From Cytobacillus horneckiae (GTDB taxonomy: Bacteria > Bacillota > Bacilli > Bacillales > Cytobacillaceae), in the NCBI RefSeq assembly GCF_002835735.1, contig NZ_PISD01000007.1, forward strand, positions 1-64,000: a stretch of 64,000 bases of DNA, in the 5' to 3' direction. The translations under genes were made by a program, and so were the position numbers. This document shows, piece after piece, positions 37,044 through 47,287 of the stretch. Every line of letters begins with the position of its first letter. Position 1 is the stretch's first letter. The notes under the pieces were generated by a model that had not been told where the DNA came from, searched no databases, and worked only from the letters and a program-made list of their open reading frames with translations.

Positions 37044-38600
37044 CGCATATTCAACGGCCCGTGTTTCACGAATAACCGTTACTTTTATATGTCCAGGATA
37101 ATCAAGCTCTTCTTCAATTTTCTTGCGAATATCCCTTGCAAGACGATGTGCTTCCAAATCATCAATTTGCTCAGGCTTTACCATAATCCGAATTTCTCGG
37201 CCTGCTTGAATAGCAAATGATTTTTCTACCCCATCATATGATTCAGATATTTCCTCAAGCTTCTCCAGACGACGAATATAGTTCTCAAGCGTCTCTCTTC
37301 TTGCACCTGGTCTCGCAGCTGATAAAGCATCTGCTGCTGCAACTAGAACTGCAATGATAGACGTCGGTTCAGAGTCACCATGATGTGAAGCAATACTATT
37401 GATGACAACAGGATGCTCTTTATATTTCGTCGCAAGTTCAACACCAATCTCTACATGGCTTCCTTCTACCTCATGGTCAATTGCCTTACCAATATCATGC
37501 AATAATCCTGCACGACGGGCTAAAGTTTCGTCTTGACCTAATTCAGCAGCTAGCATGCCAGACAATTGTGCCACTTCCATTGAATGCTTAAGCACATTTT
37601 GTCCGTAGCTTGTGCGGAACTTTAAGCGACCGAGAATTTTAATGAGATCTGGATGCAATCCATGAACACCAACTTCGAAGGTTGTTTGCTCACCAATTTC
37701 CCTTATATGCTCATCTACCTCACGGCGGGCTTTATCAACCATTTCTTCAATACGAGCTGGATGGATACGACCATCTTGAACAAGCTTGTCAAGTGCTAAT
37801 CGAGCGGTCTCACGGCGAATAGGATCGAATCCTGAGAGGATCACCGCTTCAGGTGTATCATCTATAATAAGATCAATACCTGTCAGCGTTTCTAATGTAC
37901 GAATGTTTCGGCCCTCACGTCCGATAATTCGTCCTTTCATTTCATCGTTTGGAAGATTAACAACTGATACTGTTGTTTCAGCGACATGATCTGCTGCACA
38001 TCTCTGAATGGCAAGCGACAAAATTTCTTTTGCTTTCTTGTCAGCATCTTCCTTCGCTCTTGTTTCACTTTCCTTCACCATAATGGCGATATCATGAGCC
38101 ACTTCCTGTTCTGTTCGCTCTAAAATGATGGATTTAGCTTCCTCTCGAGTTAAACCTGAGATTCGTTCCAGTTCAGCTTGCTGTAACTGTACCATTTTGT
38201 CCACTTTGCTTTCCATCTCTTCAATATGCTGTTGTCTTTTGCTAAGAGATTCATCCCTTTTCTCTAAAAGTGATTCACGCTTGTCTAACGAATCATCTTT
38301 GCGGTCAAGATTCTCTTCTTTTTGCAATAAACGATTTTCTTGTTTTTGCAGTTCATTCCTACGTTCACGAGTTTCACGTTCCGCTTCTGTACGAAGCTTA
38401 TGATTTTCATCTTTGGCTTCAAGCAGTGCTTCTTTTTTCAAGGATTCCGCTTCTCGTTTCGCATCTTCTAAAATCTGTTCAGCAGCACCTCTAGCACCTG
38501 CAATTTTTGCTTCAGTCACGGATTTTCGAAAGAAATAGCCAACAAAAGCAGCGACGATTAGGCCAAGCAAAATGGAGATGATTTCTTCAATTCCCATCAT
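37038..38600 (-). CDS. rny: Ribonuclease Y
   Basis: 520 residues, equal to B. subtilis RNase Y. An N-terminal membrane anchor ([17 protein letters not shown]), a long Glu/Lys/Arg coiled coil (about 30-190), a KH domain with [12 protein letters not shown], and an HD domain ([17 protein letters not shown]) are in order. It is the main endonuclease that starts mRNA decay, at the membrane; RicA in this window modulates it. Two adjacent ATGs follow GGAGGTGAA. A palindrome overlies its likely promoter. Confidence 0.97.
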   Translation of the reverse strand: MMGIEEIISILLGLIVAAFVGYFFRKSVTEAKIAGARGAAEQILEDAKREAESLKKEALLEAKDENHKLRTEAERETRERRNELQKQENRLLQKEENLDRKDDSLDKRESLLEKRDESLSKRQQHIEEMESKVDKMVQLQQAELERISGLTREEAKSIILERTEQEVAHDIAIMVKESETRAKEDADKKAKEILSLAIQRCAADHVAETTVSVVNLPNDEMKGRIIGREGRNIRTLETLTGIDLIIDDTPEAVILSGFDPIRRETARLALDKLVQDGRIHPARIEEMVDKARREVDEHIREIGEQTTFEVGVHGLHPDLIKILGRLKFRTSYGQNVLKHSMEVAQLSGMLAAELGQDETLARRAGLLHDIGKAIDHEVEGSHVEIGVELATKYKEHPVVINSIASHHGDSEPTSIIAVLVAAADALSAARPGARRETLENYIRRLEKLEEISESYDGVEKSFAIQAGREIRIMVKPEQIDDLEAHRLARDIRKKIEEELDYPGHIKVTVIRETRAVEYAK

Positions 38601-38654
38601 TTCACCTCCTCTTGCTATGAACTTGTTTTTGTTACGTTTCTAAAGTGTTGGCAT

Positions 38655-38677
38655 GTATATTGTTCGTGTCAATATAC
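38655..38677. promoter_or_regulatory. Inverted repeat over the rny promoter region
   Basis: GTATATTG (38655-38662) and CAATATAC (38670-38677) are perfectly complementary with a 7-nt spacer, about 55-78 bp before the rny start. The minus-strand copy contains TTGACA. It could be an operator or a hairpin in the leader. Confidence 0.45.
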
Positions 38678-38988
38678 TGCACTTAAGCTTTTCAACGTTT
38701 CAATCTTCAAATTGTTTGTACAAAACTGTACTTTCCCAGGGAAGGATAATTTTCAATATAAAAAGATGCAGTATGAAATTAATCCCTAGGTGAGAAAGAC
38801 AAATATTCATCTCGCTCTAAACAAAGATATTTAATTACATATAAAAAATGTAAATTATACAGTTTTAATTGTAAAGGTGTGAAAATTTATTGTCAAGTAG
38901 TTGTCTAAGCGGCCATTTTTAATTTTTATATAATTCTAATTTTCACTGCTATTAATTGATGCATTTCACGGCTAACCGCCTGTTAAGT

Positions 38989-39025
38989 AAATAAAGCAAA
39001 GCCTAGTGAGGCTTTGCTTTATTTA
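38989..39025. terminator. recA terminator
   Basis: AAATAAAGCAAAGCC/GGCTTTGCTTTATTT, perfect 15-bp stem with a 6-nt loop. Confidence 0.92.
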
Positions 39026-39043
39026 GATGAAGCTATATAAATT

Positions 39044-40090
39044 TTACTTATCGATAAGCTCAAATTCTTCCTGTTCATCATCTCCGCCACCAGCAGGCTT
39101 CTCTGTGTCTAAGCCGTAATATTCGCGGATTTTCTGTTGAATAAGAAGTCTCATGTCTTTATTTTCTTTAAGGAAAAGCTTCGCATTTTCACGGCCTTGG
39201 CCTAAGCGCTCGTCATTATAGGAATACCATGAACCGCTCTTTTGCACGATATCAACTTCGGAACCTAAGTCAATAATTTCTCCCTCTTTAGAAATTCCTT
39301 CTCCATACATAATATCCACTTCCGCCACTCTAAACGGCGGAGCAACCTTATTCTTAACAACTTTAATCTTCGTTTTATTACCGACAATTTCATTGCCTTG
39401 TTTTAACGCTTCTGCACGACGCACTTCTAAACGAACAGTTGAGTAGAATTTCAATGCACGTCCGCCTGGTGTTGTTTCCGGATTTCCGAACATAACGCCG
39501 ACTTTCTCACGAATTTGGTTAATGAAAATAGCAATAGTTTTTGACTTATTAATAGCGCCGGATAACTTACGAAGCGCTTGTGACATTAGTCTTGCTTGAA
39601 GTCCTACGTGAGAATCACCCATCTCACCCTCAATTTCCGCTTTTGGTACAAGCGCAGCAACAGAGTCGATTACAAGAATATCAACGGCTCCACTGCGTAC
39701 AAGTGCTTCAGCTATTTCCAGTGCCTGCTCACCAGTATCTGGTTGAGAAAGCAGAAGCTCATCGATATTAACCCCGAGATTCTGCGCATAGACTGGATCA
39801 AGAGCATGCTCAGCATCAATAAAAGCAGCTTGTCCACCTGTAGCTTGTACTTCAGCGATAGCATGAAGAGCAACAGTCGTTTTACCTGAGCTTTCAGGAC
39901 CATAAATTTCAATAATTCTTCCTCTCGGATAACCGCCTACTCCAAGTGCTGTATCCAATGTTAATGAACCGCTTGGAATGGTGGACACTTTTCTTTCAGC
40001 CTGCTCCCCAAGCTTCATAATTGAACCTTTACCAAATTGTTTTTCTATTTGTTTTAAAGCCATATCTAAGGCAGCTTGACGATCGCTCAC
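39044..40090 (-). CDS. recA: Recombinase RecA
   Basis: 348 residues from GTG at 40090, matching B. subtilis RecA; AAAGGAGG stands 8 bp upstream, and an ATG eight codons earlier overlaps it. Walker [10 protein letters not shown], Walker [15 protein letters not shown]1/L2 loops ([31 protein letters not shown]) are present. It catalyses strand exchange and triggers LexA cleavage. Controlled by an SOS box upstream. Confidence 0.98.
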   Translation of the reverse strand: MSDRQAALDMALKQIEKQFGKGSIMKLGEQAERKVSTIPSGSLTLDTALGVGGYPRGRIIEIYGPESSGKTTVALHAIAEVQATGGQAAFIDAEHALDPVYAQNLGVNIDELLLSQPDTGEQALEIAEALVRSGAVDILVIDSVAALVPKAEIEGEMGDSHVGLQARLMSQALRKLSGAINKSKTIAIFINQIREKVGVMFGNPETTPGGRALKFYSTVRLEVRRAEALKQGNEIVGNKTKIKVVKNKVAPPFRVAEVDIMYGEGISKEGEIIDLGSEVDIVQKSGSWYSYNDERLGQGRENAKLFLKENKDMRLLIQQKIREYYGLDTEKPAGGGDDEQEEFELIDK

Positions 40091-40163
40091 TAATATTTCC
40101 TCCTTTAAATTCATTCATATCTATATGAATAATATGAAACATTTCATACGAAATCATATCTTT

Positions 40164-40215
40164 ACTATAAACGTTTTCGTTTCATTTGTCGAGGAAAAAA
40201 TCGAACATTCATTCG
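40164..40215 (-). promoter_or_regulatory. recA promoter with SOS (LexA/DinR) box
   Basis: On the minus strand CGAATGAATGTTCG (40202-40215) differs from the Bacillus SOS consensus CGAACRNRYGTTYG at one base. TCGACA (40187-40192), 17 bp, TATAGT (40164-40169) follows. Confidence 0.75.
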
Positions 40216-40329
40216 TTTTTTTTAGCAGCCTGTTTCCGCGGGAAAAATTGATTTTCTCTTTAGGAAAAATTGATTTTTTGCTATAGAAAATTTAGCTAAA
40301 ATTAAAAAGTGGCAATGATTCTGAATTTT

Positions 40330-40357
40330 AAAAAACCAGAATATCATTCTGGTTTTT
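40330..40357. terminator. cinA terminator
   Basis: AAAAACCAGAAT/ATTCTGGTTTTT stem with a short loop, just before the cinA stop side. Confidence 0.85.
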
Positions 40358-40360
40358 CCT

Positions 40361-41602
40361 TTATGATTGATTAAGCTGCTTTAATAAGAAATAGCATCCA
40401 TATAGAACAGACCTTGTTCTTATAGCTGCTCTTGAGCCGCCGAGATTTAGCTTTTCAACGCTTGCTTTTTGACCTCTTTGGTAGATTCCGATGTAAACAG
40501 TGCCAACAGGATGGCCTTCTAGTTCATCTGGGCCGGCAACACCGGTGAAACTTATTCCTATATCTGCATTCATAATCAACGCTGTATTTTCGGCAAGTTC
40601 TGCCGCACATTGGCTGCTGACAACACCTTCATTTTGAATCGTTGTTTCTTTTACCTTTAGCACATTTGCTTTTACTTCATTTGTATAGCAGACAACGCCG
40701 CCTTTTAACAGGCTGCCGGCACCAGGGATAGAAGTAAATTCCTTTTGAAATAAGCCACCAGTTAAGCTTTCCGCAGCAGCAATTGTTAAATTTTTCTCTG
40801 CTAATTTTTTTGAGAGCTCTATAAATAAGGACGTGTCATCATATCCATAGAAATACTCCCCTACGCGAGATAGAATTTCTTTCTCTGACTCTGCTAACAT
40901 CGATAGAGCAGTTTGTGCATTTGCATGCTTAGCAGTTAACCGCAGCGTCACTTCACTGTCTCCAGCGAGCGGCGCAATTGTTGGATTATCTTGTTTATCC
41001 AAAATATCCTCAATCACGGTTTCTAGCATCGCTTCACCGATGCCGAAGAAACGAAGCACTCTTGATAAAATAATGACCTCTTCAACATTATTTGCTTTTA
41101 AAGCAGCATGGCCGTACTTTAAAAACATTGGCTCCATTTCCTTCGGGGGACCAGGCAGAAGCATGTACTTACATTGTTCTCCTTGATAAAGCATACCCGG
41201 GGCCATTCCATGTTCATTCGGCAGCACCTTCGAACCAGCCAAAATCAACGCTTGTTTTTTGTTATTCTCAGTCATTGGTCTGTTTGTCCGCTTAAAATAT
41301 TCTTCAATAGAATATAATGCGTCCATGTCAAGCTCCAGCTCTGCTCCTACATGACGGGCGATCGTTTCCTTTGTTAAATCATCTTTTGTTGGTCCTAATC
41401 CCCCTGTAAAAACGAGTAAATCGGCCCGTGATTCCGCAGCTTCAATCGCAGTTTTCAATCGCTGCGGATTATCCCCCACAACCGTATGATAGTATACATT
41501 AATACCTAAATCAGCGAGCTGCTGTGATAAAAACTTAGCATTTGTGTTAACAATTTGCCCTAGCAGAAGTTCCGATCCAACAGCAATGATTTCAGCATTC
41601 AT
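40361..41602 (-). CDS. cinA: CinA, competence/damage-inducible protein
   Basis: 413 residues. N-terminal MoCF-like domain ([37 protein letters not shown]) and C-terminal nicotinamide-nucleotide amidohydrolase-type domain ([20 protein letters not shown]). Upstream of recA in the conserved pgsA-cinA-recA order. The C-terminal domain usually deamidates NMN; the N-terminal domain is a pyrophosphatase in related proteins. Confidence 0.95.
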   Translation of the reverse strand: MNAEIIAVGSELLLGQIVNTNAKFLSQQLADLGINVYYHTVVGDNPQRLKTAIEAAESRADLLVFTGGLGPTKDDLTKETIARHVGAELELDMDALYSIEEYFKRTNRPMTENNKKQALILAGSKVLPNEHGMAPGMLYQGEQCKYMLLPGPPKEMEPMFLKYGHAALKANNVEEVIILSRVLRFFGIGEAMLETVIEDILDKQDNPTIAPLAGDSEVTLRLTAKHANAQTALSMLAESEKEILSRVGEYFYGYDDTSLFIELSKKLAEKNLTIAAAESLTGGLFQKEFTSIPGAGSLLKGGVVCYTNEVKANVLKVKETTIQNEGVVSSQCAAELAENTALIMNADIGISFTGVAGPDELEGHPVGTVYIGIYQRGQKASVEKLNLGGSRAAIRTRSVLYGCYFLLKQLNQS

Positions 41603-41620
41603 CTTTATTCTCTCCCCATC

Positions 41621-42199
41621 TTATTTGGAATTAGTAAACGCATGCTTGTTTTTAATAAAGTAGTCCACTCCGGATAAGACTGTAAAGATCATAGAAACCC
41701 AAAGCGCAATCTCAGCAAAAGGAAGGCCGATTAACACAAATATAGTATTATGAAGCAGCAATGCTGAAACTGCTATAATTTGCGTCCATGTTTTTATCTT
41801 CCCCAGCATATTAGCCGCCACGACTTCTCCTTCTCCAGCTAAAATCAATCGTAAACCAGTAATAGCAAATTCCCTGCTGATGATAATGATTACAATCCAT
41901 GCAGGTGCCATACCTAGCTCAACTAAAACAATTAATGCAGCTGAAACTAGCAGTTTATCGGCAAGCGGGTCTAAAAACTTGCCTAAATTCGTTACTAAAT
42001 TATATTTTCTTGCATAGTATCCATCTATCCAATCCGTTACTGATGCCACAATAAAAATCAGTGCACCAATAAAATGAGCGACAGGCATGTCAGCACCGAT
42101 AAAGGTCATATTCCCCCATTTAAAAGGATCGTACATTATTACTAAAAAAATTGGGATAAGCAAAATACGTGATACTGTAATTTTATTAGGTAGATTCAT
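41621..42199 (-). CDS. pgsA: CDP-diacylglycerol-glycerol-3-phosphate 3-phosphatidyltransferase
   Basis: 192-residue integral membrane enzyme of phosphatidylglycerol synthesis. The CDP-alcohol phosphotransferase motif is complete: DGYYAR, then eight residues, G, three, D, three, D (NLGKFLDPLAD). Essential in Bacillus. 18 bp separates it from cinA. Confidence 0.96.
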   Translation of the reverse strand: MNLPNKITVSRILLIPIFLVIMYDPFKWGNMTFIGADMPVAHFIGALIFIVASVTDWIDGYYARKYNLVTNLGKFLDPLADKLLVSAALIVLVELGMAPAWIVIIIISREFAITGLRLILAGEGEVVAANMLGKIKTWTQIIAVSALLLHNTIFVLIGLPFAEIALWVSMIFTVLSGVDYFIKNKHAFTNSK

Positions 42200-42284
42200 G
42201 ATTTACCTCCATTTATGTAATAAAACAAATTATGTAATGATCTCTTCATAGCCAAACACGAAAATAGTCATCAATTGATGATGA

Positions 42285-43181
42285 CTATTCGTCGGCAGGC
42301 ACAAAGCGGATAGTTATGGTTTGACTAACAAAATCTGATGGTGACACAGCGTACTCAATTTTTTCATCATTGATATAAATATCTGTAGCAGTTGAGTTGC
42401 CTATGACTAATACAGCCTCTGATTCTTCAGTTAGATCAACCGTCTCACTTTCTTTATCTTCCTTCGTTAACATCCCTTGGAAGAAGGAATACCCTTTACC
42501 ATTTTGAATATTTACCCAAGTTTCACCTGTTGAAACAAGCTTTACTTCAAATTTATCCGAATTTCTTAATTCATATACTGAATTTTTTCCGGATGTCTCA
42601 ATAGACTCAAACTCTTGCTTCGGAGCTTCTTGCTCTTCCTCCTTGTTTTCTTTCTCTTTTTCAGCATCATTATTATCTTTTTTATCTTGATCATTTGCCT
42701 TGCTTTCATCATCTTCAGGCAGGTTGTTTTCTACAATTGCACCTGGCGTGTCGTTCGGCTCCGCTGATTTGCTGCCATCATTTGTTGCATTTTTCTCAAC
42801 AAAATAATAGATGACGGCAATTACACCGATAATGAAAACAACGATTAAGATTTTCGGCAAAATATCGAAAAACTTCGAAGCGGTTCCTGACAAATTTTTA
42901 CGCGATTGTACTCTTGATAGCTTTTCTGGAATATCATCATTATGAGTAGCAGGAATATCATTTTTGAATTCTTCTAGCAGTTCCTCATGATTTATCCCGA
43001 CAGCTTCTGCATATTGCTTAATAAATGCGCGAACATAAAACTTACCAGGCATCATACTATAATTTCCTTCTTCAATACCTACTAAATACCTTTTTTGTAT
43101 TTTCGTCGCAGTCTGAAGATCATCAAGACTCATACCCTTTTCCAAACGTGCTTCTTTTAATCGATTACCTAGTTCTGTCAA
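42285..43181 (-). CDS. ymfM: YmfM, RodZ-like membrane protein with N-terminal HTH
   Basis: 298 residues. HTH_25 domain (about 1-70: RLKEARLEKGMSLDDLQTATKIQKRYLVGIEEG), one membrane span (ILIVVFIIGVIAVIYYF), an acidic Asn/Glu/Lys-rich linker, and a C-terminal beta domain (DUF4115). This is the RodZ layout, which links MreB to the membrane. TTG at 43181 is preferred: GGAAGG is 8 bp upstream; the GTG three codons earlier overlaps it. Confidence 0.88.
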   Translation of the reverse strand: MTELGNRLKEARLEKGMSLDDLQTATKIQKRYLVGIEEGNYSMMPGKFYVRAFIKQYAEAVGINHEELLEEFKNDIPATHNDDIPEKLSRVQSRKNLSGTASKFFDILPKILIVVFIIGVIAVIYYFVEKNATNDGSKSAEPNDTPGAIVENNLPEDDESKANDQDKKDNNDAEKEKENKEEEQEAPKQEFESIETSGKNSVYELRNSDKFEVKLVSTGETWVNIQNGKGYSFFQGMLTKEDKESETVDLTEESEAVLVIGNSTATDIYINDEKIEYAVSPSDFVSQTITIRFVPADE

Positions 43182-43201
43182 CACTAACACCTTCCAACTA
43201 A

Positions 43202-43999
43202 CTAAAAATCAAATCCTCCAAATTCAGAGTCGGAGAACATATTATTATTTCCTCTTTCAACGACGTCATACTTTATTTCTTCATCATGGTCATGTCGCAA
43301 TTCAATAATGTAATCAAAGTCATTCATCGTATATTCTGTATTCTGTACAAAAATATCCGGATGTTCGATTACTTTAATCGCCGGAAGCCTCATTATCTCT
43401 CTAACAAGCTGCCAGTGCTTTTCATTTGCCCGCTTAGTTGAAACAATCCCATCAATGATAAACAAGTTATCATCACTATATTCATCTTCAATCAGCTGGT
43501 TGCGAATGGTTTGCTTTAATAAAGTTGAAGAAACAAAAAGCCATCTTTTATTGGCGCAGACGCTAGATGCTACAATCGACTCGGTTTTACCAACTCTTGG
43601 CATTCCACGGATGCCTATAAGTTTGTGTCCTTGCTGCTTAAACAGTTCGGCCATGAAATCTACCAGCAAGCCGAGCTCATCTCTTACGAATCTAAACGTT
43701 TTCTTATCATCTGCATCTCTTTGTATGTATCTGCCATGGCGAACGGCTAATCTATCTCTTAGCTTTGGTTCACGAAGCTTTATTAACTTAATGGTATCCA
43801 TTGTTTTAAGGATTGATTCCAGCCTGACAATTTGTGCATCGTCTTTAGCTAAAATGAGCATTCCTCGGCGACCTTGATCCACACCATTAATGGTAACAAT
43901 ATTTATTGAAAGCATTCCAAGCAAAGAAGAAATATCACCAAGCAGACCTGGTCTATTCTTCTGAATTTCATACTCAAAATACCATTCCTTCTTCTCCAT
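43202..43999 (-). CDS. ymfK: YmfK, DUF3388 protein with ACT-like domain and P-loop-like motif
   Basis: 265 residues. An ACT-like N-terminal domain (NRPGLLGDISSLLGMLSINI, about 12-75) is followed by a nucleotide-binding-like segment GIRGMPRVGKTES. Conserved in Bacillus between ymfJ and ymfM; the function is unknown. ATG at 43999 is chosen on its AAGGAG SD. Confidence 0.85.
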   Translation of the reverse strand: MEKKEWYFEYEIQKNRPGLLGDISSLLGMLSINIVTINGVDQGRRGMLILAKDDAQIVRLESILKTMDTIKLIKLREPKLRDRLAVRHGRYIQRDADDKKTFRFVRDELGLLVDFMAELFKQQGHKLIGIRGMPRVGKTESIVASSVCANKRWLFVSSTLLKQTIRNQLIEDEYSDDNLFIIDGIVSTKRANEKHWQLVREIMRLPAIKVIEHPDIFVQNTEYTMNDFDYIIELRHDHDEEIKYDVVERGNNNMFSDSEFGGFDF

Positions 44000-44332
44000 T
44001 CGTAACACTCCTTATTTGAATGCAAACGAGCCTCAGTTATTACTAAAGTTTCTAGATAGACAAACTTTATTCATCTCATGATAAATGACGGAGGTTCACC
44101 GCTTATCATGAAGCATGTAGTTTCTGCTGCTTACTTAAAAAAATTACCATAAATTAACACATCTGCGTTTCATTAAGTATGTTGCCCTTAATAAATTCAT
44201 TATGAATATTAACTTTAAAATAGTAATATAGATACATAAGTTCATTTCCTTATTTCTCTAGATTCTATAATATATGATTTCTATTAAAGATGAAAGGAAA
44301 ATCCCTATACAATAGAAAAAAAGAAAAGATTA

Positions 44333-44475
44333 GGTTGTAGAGAAACTCAAATCAAAAATAAAAATAGAGAGATTGGGATTCTCCGAGGCTTACCGATCGC
44401 TTATTAGCGTGGCTAGCGAACACCTCTCAAAATCTAACTAAATTTTTTAATTTTATCTTTCATAGGCACTCTGAG
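44333..44475. repeat. Dispersed intergenic repeat, family A copy
   Basis: About 140 bp opening GGTTGTAGAGAAACTC, with central ATTCTCCGAGGCTTACCG and closing AATCTAACTAAATTTTTTAA...GGCACTCTGAG. A second copy is at 45856-45998 and end fragments occur near 10203 and 10711. It lies between genes only. Confidence 0.65.
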
Positions 44476-44546
44476 ATCTATTCATTTTACATATAATACA
44501 GTTAAAAGGACATTGAATTTTACTAGTATCATTAAGCCAAGAAATT

Positions 44547-44589
44547 TAAAAACAGCTAAAGGAAGATGACTCCTATTAGCTGTTTTTAT
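44547..44589. terminator. ymfJ terminator
   Basis: AAACAGCTAA/TTAGCTGTTT stem with T/A runs on both sides. Confidence 0.75.
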
Positions 44590-44632
44590 GTTGTGGAGAT
44601 ATAGAGTAGAAATCCCCATATTGAAAATCTGA

Positions 44633-44878
44633 TTATTTTTGAACAAGTTTTACCATAACATTGGCGATGGCATGCTGTTCCTGTTCATTTGCTACTGACC
44701 ATAGATCAGCTAGAATCTTTTCTTGGTCATTTTTTGGCTCTACTGATTTTGCTAAATAATCGCCAATTTGGTAAGCAATCTCGTTGACAGTAGTTTGATT
44801 CATTCCTTGATCCTCGCCCTGCTCCAGACGGTCACCTAGAAAATCTTTCCACTGTTGCCAATTATCAAGTACAGACAT
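44633..44878 (-). CDS. ymfJ: YmfJ, DUF3243 protein
   Basis: 81 residues, helical (MSVLDNWQQWKDFLGDRLEQG..., DYLAKSVEPKNDQEKILADLW). A conserved Bacillus protein of unknown function next to ymfI. AGGAGGTAG precedes the ATG. Confidence 0.88.
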   Translation of the reverse strand: MSVLDNWQQWKDFLGDRLEQGEDQGMNQTTVNEIAYQIGDYLAKSVEPKNDQEKILADLWSVANEQEQHAIANVMVKLVQK

Positions 44879-45065
44879 ATTTCTACCTCCTAATTTTAAG
44901 CATTGTTGGATGAAGAAGTATGAAATGATCAGATGCTAACACATGACCTTCCAATAACTTAGGAAGATCCTTCTTCCAACTCAGCTTGTATAATGCAACC
45001 GTACAGTATTATATTGCATCTTAAGAGCTCCAAATATGCATGAAAAGCAAAGGAATCAGAGTGTA

Positions 45066-45788
45066 TTATGTATACCAGCCGCCGTTTACAGCAATTGTTT
45101 GGCCAGTTATGTAAGATGATTGGTCAGATACTAAAAAATAGGCAGCATCAGCAACTTCTTCAGACGTTGCCATTCTTCCCATAGGAATTTCATTTACAAT
45201 TTCTGATATCTCTTCAGGTGAGAAGCTTTTCATCATGTCAGTATTCACTGCTCCTGGCGCAATACTATTTACTCTTATTCCATTAAGTGCTAGCTCCTTA
45301 CTTAAAGCCTTCACAAAAGAAATTTGAGCACCCTTTACTGTCGAATACATGACTTCACATGCCGCTCCTGTTTGCCCCCAAATCGAAGAGATGAATAGTA
45401 TGCTTCCCTTCCCTTTAAATAGCAGTTTCGGCAACAGCTTCTTTGTTAATAAAATCGGGTTTATTACGTGAAGATTCATCATTTCAAGATTTTCTTCGTC
45501 TTTAAGATCTGAAAACAACCCATAATGGCTAGCCCCGCTGCAATGAATGATGCTATCAATAGAGAAAATATTAGGAATAATTTTTTCATATCCATTCGGT
45601 TTCGATAAATCAGCCTGAATGGGAATATTCTCTCCGCCTAAATGGTTCAGCTCTTTAATCAGCTCCATTACCTTTTGTTCATTCGTATGATAATGCAAGT
45701 ACAAGGAATACCCTTCATTCGCCAACCTTCTGGCAATTGCCTGTCCAATTCCGCCACTGGCACCTGTAATTAATGCAAATTTCTTCAT
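45066..45788 (-). CDS. ymfI: YmfI, short-chain dehydrogenase/reductase
   Basis: 240 residues. NAD(P) motif GASGGIGQA, NAG-equivalent CSGAS, and the catalytic Ser/YSTVK set (SSIWGQTG...YSTVKGAQ) are visible. Resembles FabG, but the substrate is unknown. ATG at 45788 follows GGGGGG. Confidence 0.92.
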   Translation of the reverse strand: MKKFALITGASGGIGQAIARRLANEGYSLYLHYHTNEQKVMELIKELNHLGGENIPIQADLSKPNGYEKIIPNIFSIDSIIHCSGASHYGLFSDLKDEENLEMMNLHVINPILLTKKLLPKLLFKGKGSILFISSIWGQTGAACEVMYSTVKGAQISFVKALSKELALNGIRVNSIAPGAVNTDMMKSFSPEEISEIVNEIPMGRMATSEEVADAAYFLVSDQSSYITGQTIAVNGGWYT

Positions 45789-45855
45789 TTTTCCCCCCAA
45801 TTTTTCATATCAATGTCCTTTAATTAAGAATAGTGCCTCTTGAAAGAGGCACTCA

Positions 45856-45998
45856 GGCTGTAAAAAAACTCATTTTAAAAATAAAAATGAAAGGTTAGGA
45901 ATTCTCCGAGGCTTACCGTTTCGCTTTCCGAGAGGCGAGCGGTAAGCCACTCCGAATCGAACTAAATTTTATTATTTTTCACTTTCGAAGGCACGCTA
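45856..45998. repeat. Dispersed intergenic repeat, family A copy
   Basis: Opens GGCTGTAAAAAAACTC, has ATTCTCCGAGGCTTACCG and AACTAAATTTTATTATTT, and ends at the ymfH stop. CTTACCG...CGGTAAG inside can form a hairpin. Copy of the 44333 element. Confidence 0.65.
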
Positions 45999-46000
45999 TA

Positions 46001-47287
46001 TTATTTTGGAAGCACTTGGCATACAGAGAAGCGGTCTTCACTTATTAAATCATCGGTAGCACGCTGCACTTCTTCTAAGCTAAGTCCTTCAAGAGTTGGT
46101 ACAATATCGAACAGATTCATGTCATTGAAGGAATAACGCGTGAATTGGTTAGCGATATACTCCGGAGAATTAACCGCTCTCATAAATGCACCAATCTTTT
46201 TCTTTTTTGCTCTTTCCAGACTGTCTTTCGTAATTGTTCCTTGTTCCTTTGCTTTAAATAATATCGTTTTTATTTCTTCTGCCAACCGGTCAGGATGACT
46301 TGTATCGCCACCAACCATCGCAAACCCGAAGCCTTGCTCCTGAGAGTAGTCGAAGGAAAATGTATCATCAATTAACCCTTCGCTGTAAAGGTAGCTATAA
46401 TTTTCCGAACTTTTCCCAAACAAAATATCCAGCATAATATTTAAACTAAGTTCTTTCTTAAGCATTTCTTGACCTGATTGTGTTGCATTACCCGTTTTTA
46501 TTCCAATCATGCATTTAGGTGTTTGCACATTCAGTTTTAACTCGCTGCGAGCCTTTGATACTGCGGCTGGTTCATCATCAAATTTTCGCTGAACTTCAGG
46601 TTGTTCATTATATGCTTTCTTGACTTGGTTGTCTCTAACCTGCGTCATTATTGTCTCTGGATCGACTGGACCAACAATAAACAATAGCATATTACTTGGG
46701 TGATAGAACGTATGATAACACTCATATAGCATGTCATGTGTAATATGGGAAATGGATGCAATTGTACCAGCGATATCAATTTTGACCGGATGATTTTTGT
46801 ACATATTTTCGATTAAACCGTAATATAATCTCCAGTCAGGATTATCGTCATACATCGTAATTTCCTGACCGATAATCCCTTTTTCCTTTTCAACTGTTTC
46901 CTTTGTAAAATATGGGTCTTGAACGAAATCAATTAGCGTTTCCAAATTCTTTTCAACATCAGACGTACTGGAAAAAAGGTAAGCAGTTCTTGTAAACGAA
47001 GTAAAAGCATTAGCCGAAGCCCCTTGGCGGCTGAATTGCTGGAAAACATCACCATCTTCTTTTTCGAACATTTTATGCTCAAGGAAATGAGCAATCCCAT
47101 CGGGAACTTTAATATATTCCTCTTTTCCAAGAGGAAGAAAATGATTATCCACCGAACCATATTTAGTCGTAAAAGTAGCAAACGTTTTATTAAACCCTTT
47201 TTTCGGCAAAATATATACATCCAGGCCATTATTCATTTTCTCATAATACATCTCTTCTTGAAGCTGTTCAAAAGATATTTTTTCCAT
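46001..47287 (-). CDS. ymfH: YmfH, M16-family zinc peptidase
   Basis: 428 residues. The inverted zinc motif HFLEH in GIAHFLEHKMFE (about 76-80) with a distal Glu (KGIIGQE) shows it is the catalytic partner. It overlaps the ymfF stop by one base (TAATG), so the two likely form a heterodimer, as in paired M16 peptidases. Confidence 0.93.
   Translation of the reverse strand: MEKISFEQLQEEMYYEKMNNGLDVYILPKKGFNKTFATFTTKYGSVDNHFLPLGKEEYIKVPDGIAHFLEHKMFEKEDGDVFQQFSRQGASANAFTSFTRTAYLFSSTSDVEKNLETLIDFVQDPYFTKETVEKEKGIIGQEITMYDDNPDWRLYYGLIENMYKNHPVKIDIAGTIASISHITHDMLYECYHTFYHPSNMLLFIVGPVDPETIMTQVRDNQVKKAYNEQPEVQRKFDDEPAAVSKARSELKLNVQTPKCMIGIKTGNATQSGQEMLKKELSLNIMLDILFGKSSENYSYLYSEGLIDDTFSFDYSQEQGFGFAMVGGDTSHPDRLAEEIKTILFKAKEQGTITKDSLERAKKKKIGAFMRAVNSPEYIANQFTRYSFNDMNLFDIVPTLEGLSLEEVQRATDDLISEDRFSVCQVLPK

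Larger units (their letters stand above)
38601..39043. other. Intergenic between recA and rny
   Basis: 443 bp without a gene. It holds the recA terminator, a possible rny promoter (TTGACA on the minus strand at 38665-38670) and a perfect inverted repeat over it. Confidence 0.5.
44000..44632. other. Intergenic between ymfJ and ymfK with hairpin and repeat
   Basis: About 630 bp. It contains a TCATGATAA/TTATCATGA hairpin (44076-44111), one copy of a dispersed intergenic repeat (44333-44475) and the ymfJ terminator. No gene is seen. Confidence 0.5.
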
